The notes under the pieces are model-generated. The model worked only from the letters and a program-made list of their open reading frames with translations. It ran no database searches and was not told the origin of the DNA. Shown piece after piece: positions 20,366 to 29,728 of a stretch of DNA of 64,000 nt. Numbering within the stretch: the first letter of the stretch is position 1; each line of letters begins with the position of its first letter. The position numbers and the translations under genes were made by a program. Location of the stretch: contig VGUJ01000007.1 in assembly GCA_016874235.1 (NCBI GenBank), positions 1 through 64,000 on the forward strand, in the 5' to 3' direction. The DNA is from Gammaproteobacteria bacterium. GTDB taxonomy: Bacteria; Pseudomonadota; Gammaproteobacteria; Steroidobacterales; Steroidobacteraceae.

Positions 20366-21222
20366 ACGTTCGCGTCGCCGATTTACTGCGACAGTTCGAG
20401 CTCGAGCGACTCGAGGTCAATCTCTTTCGCGGCGAGAGTCGTGATATCGGCAGCCCTCAGGTCTACGGTGGGCAGGTACTAGGACAAGCGCTCATGGCGG
20501 CGTACCAGACCATCGATAATCTCGAAGTGCACTCCTTGCACGCCTACTTTTTGCGTCGCGGGGACTTCAATCGCCCCATCGTGTATCAGGTCGATCGCAG
20601 CCGAGATGGACAGTCTTTTTCCTCACGTCGGGTCATCGCCGTTCAAAACGGCGAACAGATCTTCACCTGCGCGGCGTCGTTCCAGCGTCGCGAGCCCGGT
20701 CTCGATCATCAATCGACCATGCCCACAGTCCCTGCGCCCGAGACGCTACCCGACTGGAGCCGCCCGACGCCCGAGGTCGAGGCGAAGCTTCCTGAGATGT
20801 TGCGCCGCTTTCTGATTCGGGAGCGCCCGGTCGAGATGCGTCCCGTCGAGCCCATCGACTTTTTGAGGCGTGCGGCGAGCCCTCCGTGCGAGCGGGTCTG
20901 GTTTCGAATCGCTGAGCCGCTCCCGGATGACGATCGACTGCACCGATGCCTTCTGGCCTACATGTCGGATTTCAATTTATTGACGGCGGCGACGCGGCCT
21001 CATCACGGCAAGTTTGCAATCGGCGAGATGGTGATGGCGAGTATCGACCACGGGCTGTGGTTCCATCGCGCGTTTCGGGCAGACGAGTGGTTGCTCTACG
21101 ACGTAGAGAGCCCGAGTGCCTCGGGAGGGCGCGGCTTCGCGCGCGGCAGCATCTACAGTCGTGACGGCCGACTGGTGGCCAGTGCTGCGCAAGAAGGTTT
21201 GATGCGGGTACGGTACTCGTAA
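20362..21222 (+). CDS. tesB: Acyl-CoA thioesterase II
   Basis: In-frame GTG at 20362; VYGGQVLGQALMAAYQTI...SLHAYFLRRGDFNRPIVYQVDRSRDGQSFSSRRV. Confidence 0.93.
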   Translation: MNVRVADLLRQFELERLEVNLFRGESRDIGSPQVYGGQVLGQALMAAYQTIDNLEVHSLHAYFLRRGDFNRPIVYQVDRSRDGQSFSSRRVIAVQNGEQIFTCAASFQRREPGLDHQSTMPTVPAPETLPDWSRPTPEVEAKLPEMLRRFLIRERPVEMRPVEPIDFLRRAASPPCERVWFRIAEPLPDDDRLHRCLLAYMSDFNLLTAATRPHHGKFAIGEMVMASIDHGLWFHRAFRADEWLLYDVESPSASGGRGFARGSIYSRDGRLVASAAQEGLMRVRYS

Positions 21223-21241
21223 AAAATCGGACCTTCGGTAG

Positions 21242-21640
21242 ATGGCATTCACGATGGCACGACTCCTGATCGCGATCTTGGTGGCGGTTTCGCCCGGGTG
21301 GGCGACGGCTGACGTCTCCCAGACATCTGATTACAAGCGCGGGCGGCTGCTCTACATCCAGTGCAGGGCTTGCCACGACCTGCAACCGAGTCCGGTGGAG
21401 AAGGTTGGCCCAAACCTCGCGGGCATCATGGGTCAGCGCGCAGGGCAGGTGCAGGGCTTCACCTACTCGGCAGCGCTGTCCTCTTCAAAGATTGTTTGGG
21501 ATCGGGCGACGCTCGATCGCTGGCTCGAAAAACCGGGGGCGGTCGTCCCCGGGAATGTCATGGCCTTTGCGGGTATTCCCGACGCTGCCGATCGTGCAGC
21601 GCTCATTCAGTACATCGAAATCGAGAGCGCACGACGCTGA
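21242..21640 (+). CDS. c-type cytochrome (class I)
   Basis: Signal peptide; CRACHDLQPSPVEKVGPNLAGIMGQRAGQVQGFTYSAAL. Confidence 0.9.
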   Translation: MAFTMARLLIAILVAVSPGWATADVSQTSDYKRGRLLYIQCRACHDLQPSPVEKVGPNLAGIMGQRAGQVQGFTYSAALSSSKIVWDRATLDRWLEKPGAVVPGNVMAFAGIPDAADRAALIQYIEIESARR

Positions 21641-21670
21641 GTGACTCGATGTCTGACGAGGCGGGTGCTC

Positions 21671-22693
21671 TCAAGCTTGCAATAGCATCCAGTGATAACC
21701 ATCCGGCGCGAAGAAAGTGAAGCTTCGTCGGCCGAATTCGTCGTGTTGGACGGGTGTGATTTCCGACGCGCCGCTGGCGCCGACTTTTTTCCACATGGCG
21801 TCGATGTCATCGACGCGCCAACAGTAGAGGCTGTAGCCGAGACAGCCGGCGCGTGAATGATCGAGCTTGTGCTCGATCTTCGCCGAGGCTGCAAAGCGGA
21901 CACACTTGAGTTTGCCGGAGCGACGCTCGTGAAGAGCAGGCTTGGAGGCGGGGTCATCGAAGTCGATCATGTGAAAGCCTTCGCCCGGTTCGAGTCCGAA
22001 AATGCGGCGAGAGCCCGTGGCGTTCTCGTAAGGCGTCCTCTCATCGAGCATGCGCTTGAGGCCGAGAACATCGTCATAGAAATCGAAGATCTTCGGATTG
22101 TCGTTCGCGATCATGAGTCCGAAGTGGGTATGCTGACTGGTGCGAAGCAGACTCGAGGCGTCGATCTGTCCGTATCGTGGGCTTTCGTAGCCGAATCGCT
22201 CGAAGAACACCTGCCGATAATGAGGTTGCAGTAGAACCATTTCGCGCACACCCACCACAGGGTCGCGAAAAGGTTGAGCAGCGCCCGTGCCGCTCACTTC
22301 GCCGATGACGGCGAGCAGGGGCTCGATGAGGGCGAGGGGCTGACCCGCCTGACGGGCCCGTTCCGCGTGGTTCAAAATATTGAATGCACTCGAGGTCACA
22401 CGAACGCCCCATCGCGATCCCACGCAGCGCAGGTGATCGCTGAGACCGAGACCGTCGTTGATGGGGCGATCCCATTGCATGAGCCTCACCAGCCCATGGT
22501 CAGACTGCTGATGCGAAAGGCGCAGCGATCGAACGGCTGAATCGACACCGTAGAGCGCACGAGCACTCGCGGCGTCGAGTGCACCCGACTCGGCGGGGTG
22601 GCAGCCATAGGCGGCGAAATCGGCGGCCGCGATGTGGAGGTCGGGTACGCCGACACACACTTCATGCAAGCCGCCGACGCAGCGACCGCTCAT
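21671..22693 (-). CDS. VOC (glyoxalase/bleomycin-resistance fold) family protein
   Basis: HFGLMIANDNPKIFDFYDDVLGLKRM...HMIDFDDPASKP...FAPDGYHWMLLQA. Confidence 0.75.
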   Translation of the reverse strand: MSGRCVGGLHEVCVGVPDLHIAAADFAAYGCHPAESGALDAASARALYGVDSAVRSLRLSHQQSDHGLVRLMQWDRPINDGLGLSDHLRCVGSRWGVRVTSSAFNILNHAERARQAGQPLALIEPLLAVIGEVSGTGAAQPFRDPVVGVREMVLLQPHYRQVFFERFGYESPRYGQIDASSLLRTSQHTHFGLMIANDNPKIFDFYDDVLGLKRMLDERTPYENATGSRRIFGLEPGEGFHMIDFDDPASKPALHERRSGKLKCVRFAASAKIEHKLDHSRAGCLGYSLYCWRVDDIDAMWKKVGASGASEITPVQHDEFGRRSFTFFAPDGYHWMLLQA

Positions 22694-24150
22694 CTCGAGA
22701 GGCTCGCGATGCGCAGTACTTTGCCCGGGTTCATGATCCCGTTTGGATCGAACGTTCGTTTGATGGCCCGCATGAGCTCAAGTTCGAGCGGCGATGCATA
22801 GCGCTCGAGTTCCTCGACTTTATGTCGGCCGATCCCGTGCTCGGCGCTGAAGCTGCCACCGAGTTCGTGTACGCGATCATGGATGACGCGACGGATCTCA
22901 TTTTGGCGGGAAACCAAGGCGCCCGCTGCCGCGTTCGGTGACTGAACTGGGTTCGCCGTTTGATTGATATTGAAATGCAAGTTGCCGTCGCCGACATGTC
23001 CGTAGCAGACCAAATATCCCTCCGGAATTTCGTCGCGTATCCAGTCACCCGCGCTCGCGATGAAGGCTGCGAGTCGATCGAGCGGCAAGGAGATATCGTG
23101 CTTGAGGCTGGGCCCGTCGCGGCGCTGAGCTTCGGGAATGTGTTCGCGTATAAACCAAAAGTCCTGTCGCTCTCGCTCACTTTGGGCAAGGGTTGCGTTC
23201 GTGACGAGTCCGGCCTCGAGTGCCGCCGCCAGCGCCGCTTCGAGGCGTTCGCCGAGCGGCTCGTTTGGCAAGGCGCTCGTGATCTCGCAGAGCACGTACC
23301 ACGGTGAGGTGCCGTCGAGCGGTACTCGACTACCCGGCAGATGTCGGACCACCAGATCGATCGCGATATCCGGGATGAGTTCGAAGGACGAAACGAGATC
23401 GCCGCAGTGCGTCCGAAGTTCATTGAGCAACGAGACCGCCGAAGCGGAGGTCGGCACCGCCACGAAAGCGGTGGCGACGCTGCGCGGTGCCGGAAAAAGC
23501 TTGAGGCTCGCGGCGGTGATCACGCCGAGCGTACCTTCAGCGCCGATGAAGAGGTGGCGCAGGTCGTAGCCCGTGTTGTCTTTGCGCAAGGCTTGAAGCG
23601 TCGAGAGAACGCGACCGTCGGCGAGGACCACTTCGAGACCAAGAACGAGATCGCGGGTCATACCGTAGCGCACCACATTCACGCCGCCGGCATTGGTGGA
23701 GAGGTTGCCGCCGATCTGGCAACTGCCTTCGGCGCCGAGACTGAGCGGAAAGAAGCGTCCGACGTCCGCGGCCGCCCGTTGCACGTCCGCCAGAATGCAG
23801 CCGGCTTCCACGATCATCGAATCGTTGACCGGGTTCATTTCGCGGAGGGTGTTCATCCGACGCAGTGAGAGTACGAGCTGCGTACCCGAGTCATCGGGCG
23901 CCGTACCGCCGCAGTAGCTGGTATTGCCTCCCTGCGGGATCACGCCGATACGCAGCGCGTTACAGAAGGCGAGCAGCTTCGACACCTCTGCGGTGCTTCG
24001 TGGCAAAGCAAGAGCGAGCGCCTTGCCTTGGTACAGTTTGCGGTGATCGACGTTGACGGCGGCGAGTTGAGAGGCGTCGATGACGATTACCGAGCTGCCG
24101 AACTGAGCAATGAGCTGCTGCAGTGGCGAGCCTGCTCCCCCTGGCATCAT
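22690..24150 (-). CDS. FAD-linked oxidase (D-2-hydroxyacid/D-lactate dehydrogenase-like)
   Basis: VIPQGGNTSYCGG...SLGAEGSCQIGGNLSTNAGGVNVVRYGMTRDLVLGLEVV...GHVGDGNLHFNI...EHGIGRHK. Confidence 0.92.
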   Translation of the reverse strand: MMPGGAGSPLQQLIAQFGSSVIVIDASQLAAVNVDHRKLYQGKALALALPRSTAEVSKLLAFCNALRIGVIPQGGNTSYCGGTAPDDSGTQLVLSLRRMNTLREMNPVNDSMIVEAGCILADVQRAAADVGRFFPLSLGAEGSCQIGGNLSTNAGGVNVVRYGMTRDLVLGLEVVLADGRVLSTLQALRKDNTGYDLRHLFIGAEGTLGVITAASLKLFPAPRSVATAFVAVPTSASAVSLLNELRTHCGDLVSSFELIPDIAIDLVVRHLPGSRVPLDGTSPWYVLCEITSALPNEPLGERLEAALAAALEAGLVTNATLAQSERERQDFWFIREHIPEAQRRDGPSLKHDISLPLDRLAAFIASAGDWIRDEIPEGYLVCYGHVGDGNLHFNINQTANPVQSPNAAAGALVSRQNEIRRVIHDRVHELGGSFSAEHGIGRHKVEELERYASPLELELMRAIKRTFDPNGIMNPGKVLRIASLSR

Positions 24151-25442
24151 CGGGCGTAAGCCACCGGCGGTAGCCGACAGTCGGGCTTGGTGAGCAACAA
24201 CTGCACGTCGCCCAATTGCCGCTCGGTGTAGCCGCCTTCGCAGTAGCAGAGATAGAACTCCCAGAGTCGCACGAAGGAGTCCGGGTAGCCGAGTGCGCGC
24301 ACCTTCGGCAGATGCTCGAAGAAATTCCGTCGCCATTCGCGCAGAGTGCGTGCGTAATGCGGGCCGATATCCTCGAGGTTGAAGATCTTGAGGTCCGTCG
24401 CGCGGGTCAGCGAGCGGCTGATCGCTTCGACACTCGGAATGAAGCTGCCCGGGAAAATGAATCGCTGGATGTAATCGACGGATTTTCTCGCTTGTTCGTA
24501 AAACTGATCCTGGATCGTGATCGCCTGCAGGAGCATCGCGCCGTTTGGGGCGAGCAGGGAGGAGCACTTGGCAAGATAGGTATCGAGATAGTTGGCGCCG
24601 ACGGCTTCGATCATCTCGATGGAGATGGCCTTGTCGTATCGACCTTTGAGGTCTCGATAGTCTTCGAGCAAGAGCGTGATGCGGCTTTCGAGTCCGGCGC
24701 GTGCGATTTTTTCTTTGGCGTAATCGTGCTGCTCGCGCGAGATGGTGGTCGTCGTGACATGGCAGCCGTACTTCGAGGCTGCATGGATCGCGAGGCCGCC
24801 CCATCCCGTACCGATTTCGACGACGCGATCGTCGGGTTTGAGTTGTAGCTTGCGGCAGATGGCTTCGAACTTGGCGATCGAGGCTTCTTCGAGTGTCGTC
24901 TGCTCGCTCTGAAAAATACCGCAGGAATACGCCATCGTCGGGTCGAGCATGAGCTCGTACAGGGCATTACCGAGATCGTAGTGTGCCGAGATGTTCCGGG
25001 CGCTACCGGCTGTGCTGTTGCGATTGAGAAAATGAAACGCCTTGAGTACGGGTCGGCTGACGAGTGCCCAGCGGCTGTCCAGCCCGTTCATGACGTCCCG
25101 ATTCGCAACGAAGATCCGTACGAGTCCGGTGAGATCGTCGCAGCGCCAGAGGCCACGGATATAAGCCTCTCCCGCTCCGACGGTTCCGCCGAGGGCGGTA
25201 TCGGCGTAAAGCTGCGGGTGGTCGATCTGCAGTGTCACCGAGAGATCGAGGCGCGAGGTACGCGAGCCGAATCGATGGCGTGATCCGTCCCATTCGACGA
25301 TGTTGAGTTCGCCGTCGCGCAAGCCCGCGAATTGGCCGAGCAAGAGACGTCGGCCGAAGGCTGCGAGTGCGGAGGGTCGATCTGCCGCTCCGAGGTTGGG
25401 AAGGCTCGGAATGATGCTGGGTTTCCGGGTCCGTTCGTTCAT
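24147..25442 (-). CDS. Cyclopropane-fatty-acyl-phospholipid synthase-family SAM methyltransferase
   Basis: ISAHYDLGNALYELMLDPTMAYSCGIF...VEIGTGWGGLAIHAASKYGCHVTTTTIS...SIEMIEAVG. Confidence 0.94.
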   Translation of the reverse strand: MNERTRKPSIIPSLPNLGAADRPSALAAFGRRLLLGQFAGLRDGELNIVEWDGSRHRFGSRTSRLDLSVTLQIDHPQLYADTALGGTVGAGEAYIRGLWRCDDLTGLVRIFVANRDVMNGLDSRWALVSRPVLKAFHFLNRNSTAGSARNISAHYDLGNALYELMLDPTMAYSCGIFQSEQTTLEEASIAKFEAICRKLQLKPDDRVVEIGTGWGGLAIHAASKYGCHVTTTTISREQHDYAKEKIARAGLESRITLLLEDYRDLKGRYDKAISIEMIEAVGANYLDTYLAKCSSLLAPNGAMLLQAITIQDQFYEQARKSVDYIQRFIFPGSFIPSVEAISRSLTRATDLKIFNLEDIGPHYARTLREWRRNFFEHLPKVRALGYPDSFVRLWEFYLCYCEGGYTERQLGDVQLLLTKPDCRLPPVAYAR

Positions 25443-25451
25443 GCGTACGAC

Positions 25452-26216
25452 TCAGCTCGAGATTTTGTCCGGATGAGTGAAGAACGGCGTGCGCTTGATC
25501 AGCAGCACGAGTGCTTGCCAGTAGATGAGCGCGTTCACTTTGAAGGTGATGAGCGGAAACGCGGCGAGCGCCCGCGCCAGCGAGAGGCCGGTGATCGGCT
25601 CGCGTCGCAGCGTCAGGGTCGCATCGAACTGCGATTGTCCGTCCTTCCAATTTTCCATATGCACCGACAGTGTGTCGCCCGGCTCGCTAAAGCGCCAGTC
25701 GTACCGCATATCCATGGGCAGGAATGGTGAAACGTGGAACTGTTTGTCGAACTGCCAGCGCAGCACCTGAGCCCCGACCCGTTCAGCCTGCTCGACGGAG
25801 AGCACGTAGGCATGACGCTCGTCCCAAGGTGTGTTGGTGATCTCGGCGACTACGGTTTCGAGACGGGTTCCGGTCGGGTCAAAGACGTAATAAAAGCTCA
25901 CCGGGTTGAAGTTGTAGCCAAATTGCCGGATGTGAGTGAGCAGTCGGATCGGACCCTGCGGCCGGCGGCCGGTCTCAAGCTCAATGCGGTCGCGTACGGC
26001 CGTATCGAGGGGGGTGTCCGGGTCGCCAAAAAAATCGGCACGGCGGAATCTCGCGAGCGCCGGTCGTTTCAAGGACCAAAACCAACGACCCGAAAAAATC
26101 GTCTCGAGCTCCGATAGATCGAGGTAGGTGAGGTAGATCCGATATCGAAAGTCGTTACGCCGCGGACCGAAGCGGCGATGACGAATGTGCCCGGTGTAGA
26201 GGGCGCTCGCCGTCAT
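25452..26216 (-). CDS. DUF1365-domain protein
   Basis: ALYTGHIRHRRFGPRRNDFRYRIYLTYLDL...LLTHIRQFGYNFNPVSFYYVFD. Confidence 0.92.
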   Translation of the reverse strand: MTASALYTGHIRHRRFGPRRNDFRYRIYLTYLDLSELETIFSGRWFWSLKRPALARFRRADFFGDPDTPLDTAVRDRIELETGRRPQGPIRLLTHIRQFGYNFNPVSFYYVFDPTGTRLETVVAEITNTPWDERHAYVLSVEQAERVGAQVLRWQFDKQFHVSPFLPMDMRYDWRFSEPGDTLSVHMENWKDGQSQFDATLTLRREPITGLSLARALAAFPLITFKVNALIYWQALVLLIKRTPFFTHPDKISS

Positions 26217-27562
26217 CGCGAAGAGCCTCGCAGGCTGCGGCGGACGGGTTCGGTGATGGGAGGGGGTGGTGGTGCGGTGTCGGTCGCTCGCGCGAAGTCT
26301 TCCACCGCCCAGAGGCCGCTCACGACGCCGTCTTCGTGGAAACCGTAGCGCCAGTACGCGCCACAGTAGTGGGTGCGATTGACGCCGCTCACGAGGTGTC
26401 GCTGCGCTTGCGCGGCGACGGCCTGCGGCGTGTAAACCGGGTGGTGATAGGTATAACGACCCAATATCTTTGAGGGGTCGATGTGGGCCTCACGATTGAG
26501 CGTCACCATGAAGATCTCTTCGGCCTCGATCGACTGAAGAATGTTCATGTCGTAGGTCAGAGCGACCTGGCCGCTGTCTGGCTCGAGCAAGTGATAGTTC
26601 CAAGCTGCACGGGCGAGCGGCGATCGCGGCAGCATCCGTCGGTCGGTATGCAGTACGGCGTCGTTCGCCTGATAAGGAAACGCGCTGAGTACGCGCTGTT
26701 CGTCCGTGCTCGGGTCTTCGAGCATCGCGAGCGCCTGGTCGCTGTGGCAGGCGAAGAACACCTGATCAAATCGTTCTTGTTGTACGCCATGAGCGCGAGA
26801 CTCGCTGGTGAGCGTCACGCCCTCGACGTCGCGCCGCACGCGCCGGACGGGTGAGGAGAGTCTGATATCGGCTCGCAGCCGCGGCAACATTTTGCGGATG
26901 TACTCGCGTGAACCACCGCGGACGGTGCGCCACGTGGGTCGATCATTTACGTTGAGAAAGCCGTGTCGATCGAAGAAATCGACGAAGAATCGTGCCGGGA
27001 AATCGAGCATACTGCGGCCTGTCGCCGACCAGATCGCGCGACCCATCGGGATGATGTAGCGCTCGATGAATGCCCTCGAGTAAGCCCCGCGCTCGAGGAA
27101 CTCACCCAAGGTGAGCATACCCTCAGGATCGGAGTGCCCCGGCGTGTCGTGCGGTAAGAGCAGTGACTTGGCCTGACCGTTGAAGCGTAGGATGTCGACG
27201 ATCATGCGCAGGAACAGCGGATTGACGATGTTTCGGCGTTGCGCAAAGAGCGAATTGACCGACGTACCGTTGTATTCGAGCCCGGTGCGCTCGCAGCGCA
27301 AGGAAAAGCTCATGTTCGACCACTGCCAGCTCGCCCCGACCTGCTCGAGCAGGGCGATGAAGTTGGGGTAAGTCCAGTCGTTGAAGACGATGAAGCCGGT
27401 ATCGATGGCGTAGTGCTTTCCGCCGAGCTCTATATCTTTGGTGGCCGTATGACCGCCCGCATAATCGATGGCCTCGAAGAGCACGAGATCGTGATCTCGA
27501 TGGAGCTGCCAGGCGGCAGTGAGGCCGGCGATTCCGGTGCCGATGATGGCGATGCGACTCAC
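26213..27562 (-). CDS. NAD(P)/FAD-dependent oxidoreductase (flavin amine-oxidase fold)
   Basis: IAIIGTGIAGLTAAWQLHRDHDLVLFEA...DTGFIVFNDWTYPNF...GAYWRYGFHEDGVVSGLWA. Confidence 0.92.
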   Translation of the reverse strand: MSRIAIIGTGIAGLTAAWQLHRDHDLVLFEAIDYAGGHTATKDIELGGKHYAIDTGFIVFNDWTYPNFIALLEQVGASWQWSNMSFSLRCERTGLEYNGTSVNSLFAQRRNIVNPLFLRMIVDILRFNGQAKSLLLPHDTPGHSDPEGMLTLGEFLERGAYSRAFIERYIIPMGRAIWSATGRSMLDFPARFFVDFFDRHGFLNVNDRPTWRTVRGGSREYIRKMLPRLRADIRLSSPVRRVRRDVEGVTLTSESRAHGVQQERFDQVFFACHSDQALAMLEDPSTDEQRVLSAFPYQANDAVLHTDRRMLPRSPLARAAWNYHLLEPDSGQVALTYDMNILQSIEAEEIFMVTLNREAHIDPSKILGRYTYHHPVYTPQAVAAQAQRHLVSGVNRTHYCGAYWRYGFHEDGVVSGLWAVEDFARATDTAPPPPPITEPVRRSLRGSSR

Positions 27563-27572
27563 GCGGCAGAGG

Positions 27573-28541
27573 TTAGCGGATGCGGCGTGGCGAGTGGTCG
27601 CGAATCGCGACCGGAACGGGCTTGAGATCCCAGATGATGCCGAGCCATGACATGACCTTGAGGACGTAATACGTGATGTCGATTTCCCACCAGTAGAAGC
27701 CTTGCCGTGTCGCGCTCGGGAAGTGGTGATGGTTGTTGTGCCAGCCCTCGCCGAGAGTGATCAGCGCGAGCAGCCAGTTGTTGCGACTCGCATCGCCGGT
27801 CCGATAGCGCTGGCGTCCGAACACGTGAGAGAGCGAGTTGATGGTGTAGGTGCCGTGGTAGCAGGCGACCGTCGAAATGAAGAACCCCCACACGAGCATC
27901 TGGCCACCACTCGTTCCGAGTTCGGGGGCGACACGCTCGAGGACAGCGCCGAGTCCAAACATGAAGACGGCGAGTACTACCGGGATCAGGATGTCGAAGC
28001 GATCGAGCCAGCGCAGTTCGGGGAACTGCATGAGATCGCGGACGCGTCGTAAATCGGGGCGGAACCCTCTCGTCGTGAGGAACCAACCCATGTGCGAGCG
28101 GATGAATCCGTGCTGCACGGGCGAGTGCGAATCCTCGGGTTTGTCGGAGTGGGCGTGATGATGGCGATGATGGGCAGCCCACCAAAGCGGACCGCGCTGT
28201 ACGGCTGAGGCGCCGAGCACGCCAAAAATGAACTGACCGACACGCGACGTCTTAAATGAGCGGTGTGAGAAGTAGCGATGATAAAAGCCGGTGATCGCAA
28301 ACATGCGCACGAGATAGGCGATTACGGCAACCAGCACGGCGATCGGGCTCCAGCCCACCCAGATGACGCCGAGGCAGGTGGCGTGAACGGCGATGAAGGG
28401 GATGATGCGCGCCCACTCTACGCGGTCGGGGATGTCGGGTAGCGCCGCGCCCTCAGGCGCGGTGACGAGCGCACCCGTGTCGAACCAATTAACGAACGCG
28501 TTCAGCCAGCGACGCCAAAGAGGGAGGCTTTGCTCAGTCAT
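27573..28541 (-). CDS. Membrane fatty acid desaturase
   Basis: Three histidine boxes HRYFSHR, HRHHHAHSD, EGWHNNHHHF. Confidence 0.93.
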   Translation of the reverse strand: MTEQSLPLWRRWLNAFVNWFDTGALVTAPEGAALPDIPDRVEWARIIPFIAVHATCLGVIWVGWSPIAVLVAVIAYLVRMFAITGFYHRYFSHRSFKTSRVGQFIFGVLGASAVQRGPLWWAAHHRHHHAHSDKPEDSHSPVQHGFIRSHMGWFLTTRGFRPDLRRVRDLMQFPELRWLDRFDILIPVVLAVFMFGLGAVLERVAPELGTSGGQMLVWGFFISTVACYHGTYTINSLSHVFGRQRYRTGDASRNNWLLALITLGEGWHNNHHHFPSATRQGFYWWEIDITYYVLKVMSWLGIIWDLKPVPVAIRDHSPRRIR

Positions 28542-28594
28542 TTATCAAAAATCCCTGCCATCGAAGATGCCAAAGCCCGACCCCCCGAAGTAAA

Positions 28595-28623
28595 CGTGCC
28601 TAAGCGTTCCGCTTCTAGGCACG
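28595..28623. repeat. Hairpin CGTGCCTA-agcgttccgcttc-TAGGCACG
   Basis: Perfect 8-bp outer arms plus nested AGCG/CGCT, read directly. Confidence 0.7.
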
Positions 28624-28639
28624 AGGGCTTTGGTGACCA

Positions 28640-28674
28640 CCTTGCGGCGCCGCCGGATCGGCAGCGCCGCAAGG
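28640..28674 (-). terminator. Strong GC hairpin just downstream of htpX; terminator candidate without T-tract
   Basis: CCTTGCGGCG...CGCCGCAAGG perfect 10-bp stem with nested GCCG/CGGC; 7 bp beyond the htpX stop. Confidence 0.6.
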
Positions 28675-28681
28675 GATAAGG

Positions 28682-29569
28682 TCAGATCAACCCGTGCTGA
28701 CGCTTGAGCGCGTCGATACGCTCATCGAGCGGCGGATGGCTCATGAAGAACCGCTTGAAGCCGCTCGGAACCCCAGCGCTGATGCCAAAAGCGGCCATTT
28801 GTTGCGGCAGGCCTTCGGGGTGCTGCGCACGCTTCAAGGCTTCGAGCGCGCCAACCATGGCCTGCGGACTGGCGAGCAAGGCACCGGCCGCATCGGCACG
28901 GAACTCGCGCTTGCGCGAGAACCACATAACGATGACGCTCGCGAGGATGCCGAGCAGGATCTCGCAAACGATCACGACGACGAAGTAACCGATGCCGCCG
29001 CCGTTCTCGTTCTTGAAGACGGCCTTATCGATGAAGTTGCCGATGATGCGGGCGAGGAAGATCACGAAGGTATTCACCACGCCCTGAATGAGCGTGAGCG
29101 TGACCATGTCGCCGTTGGCGACGTGGCCGACTTCGTGACCGAGTACGGCTTCGACTTCCTCTTTGCGCATGCGCTGGATCAAACCCGTGCTGACCGCAAC
29201 GAGCGCCTTGTTCTTGTTGGCGCCGGTGGCGAACGCATTCGGATCGGGTGATTCGAAGATGCCCACTTCAGGCATGCCGATGCCGGCTTCTTCGGCCTGA
29301 CGGCGCACCGTATCAACGAGCCAGCGCTCCATGTTGTCGCGCGGCTGATCGATGATGCGGACACCCATCATGCGTTTGGCGCTCCACTTCGACATGGCGA
29401 GCGAGATCAACGCGCCACCGAATCCGAAGACCGCGGCGAACACCAGCAACCCGAAGGCGCTGCCGCCTTGAGCGGCGATGTACTGATCGATGCCGAGCAC
29501 CTTCATGGCGACCGACAGGACGAATACGACGGCAAGGTTCGTGGCGAGGAACAGCAGAATGCGTTTCAT
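28682..29569 (-). CDS. htpX: Membrane metalloprotease HtpX
   Basis: [19 protein letters not shown]...[31 protein letters not shown] zinc motif. Confidence 0.97.
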   Translation of the reverse strand: MKRILLFLATNLAVVFVLSVAMKVLGIDQYIAAQGGSAFGLLVFAAVFGFGGALISLAMSKWSAKRMMGVRIIDQPRDNMERWLVDTVRRQAEEAGIGMPEVGIFESPDPNAFATGANKNKALVAVSTGLIQRMRKEEVEAVLGHEVGHVANGDMVTLTLIQGVVNTFVIFLARIIGNFIDKAVFKNENGGGIGYFVVVIVCEILLGILASVIVMWFSRKREFRADAAGALLASPQAMVGALEALKRAQHPEGLPQQMAAFGISAGVPSGFKRFFMSHPPLDERIDALKRQHGLI

Positions 29570-29707
29570 GGGTTGCGAGAACTCCTTAAGTTCTAAGTCA
29601 GCGAATTGGACTCATTCCGAGCAATGAAGTTTCACGGCGCACAACAATGTAGCCAAGCGCCCGGCTCCGCGCTAGAGGTGGGGGCGACCCTCGGTATTTC
29701 AAGGGCT

Positions 29708-29724
29708 TAGGCCGGGCCTAGGCC
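29708..29724. repeat. Overlapping palindromes TAGGCC-G-GGCCTA and GGCCTAGGCC
   Basis: Read directly; lies just past the stop codon of the Fe-S subunit gene. Confidence 0.5.
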
Positions 29725-29728
29725 AGGC

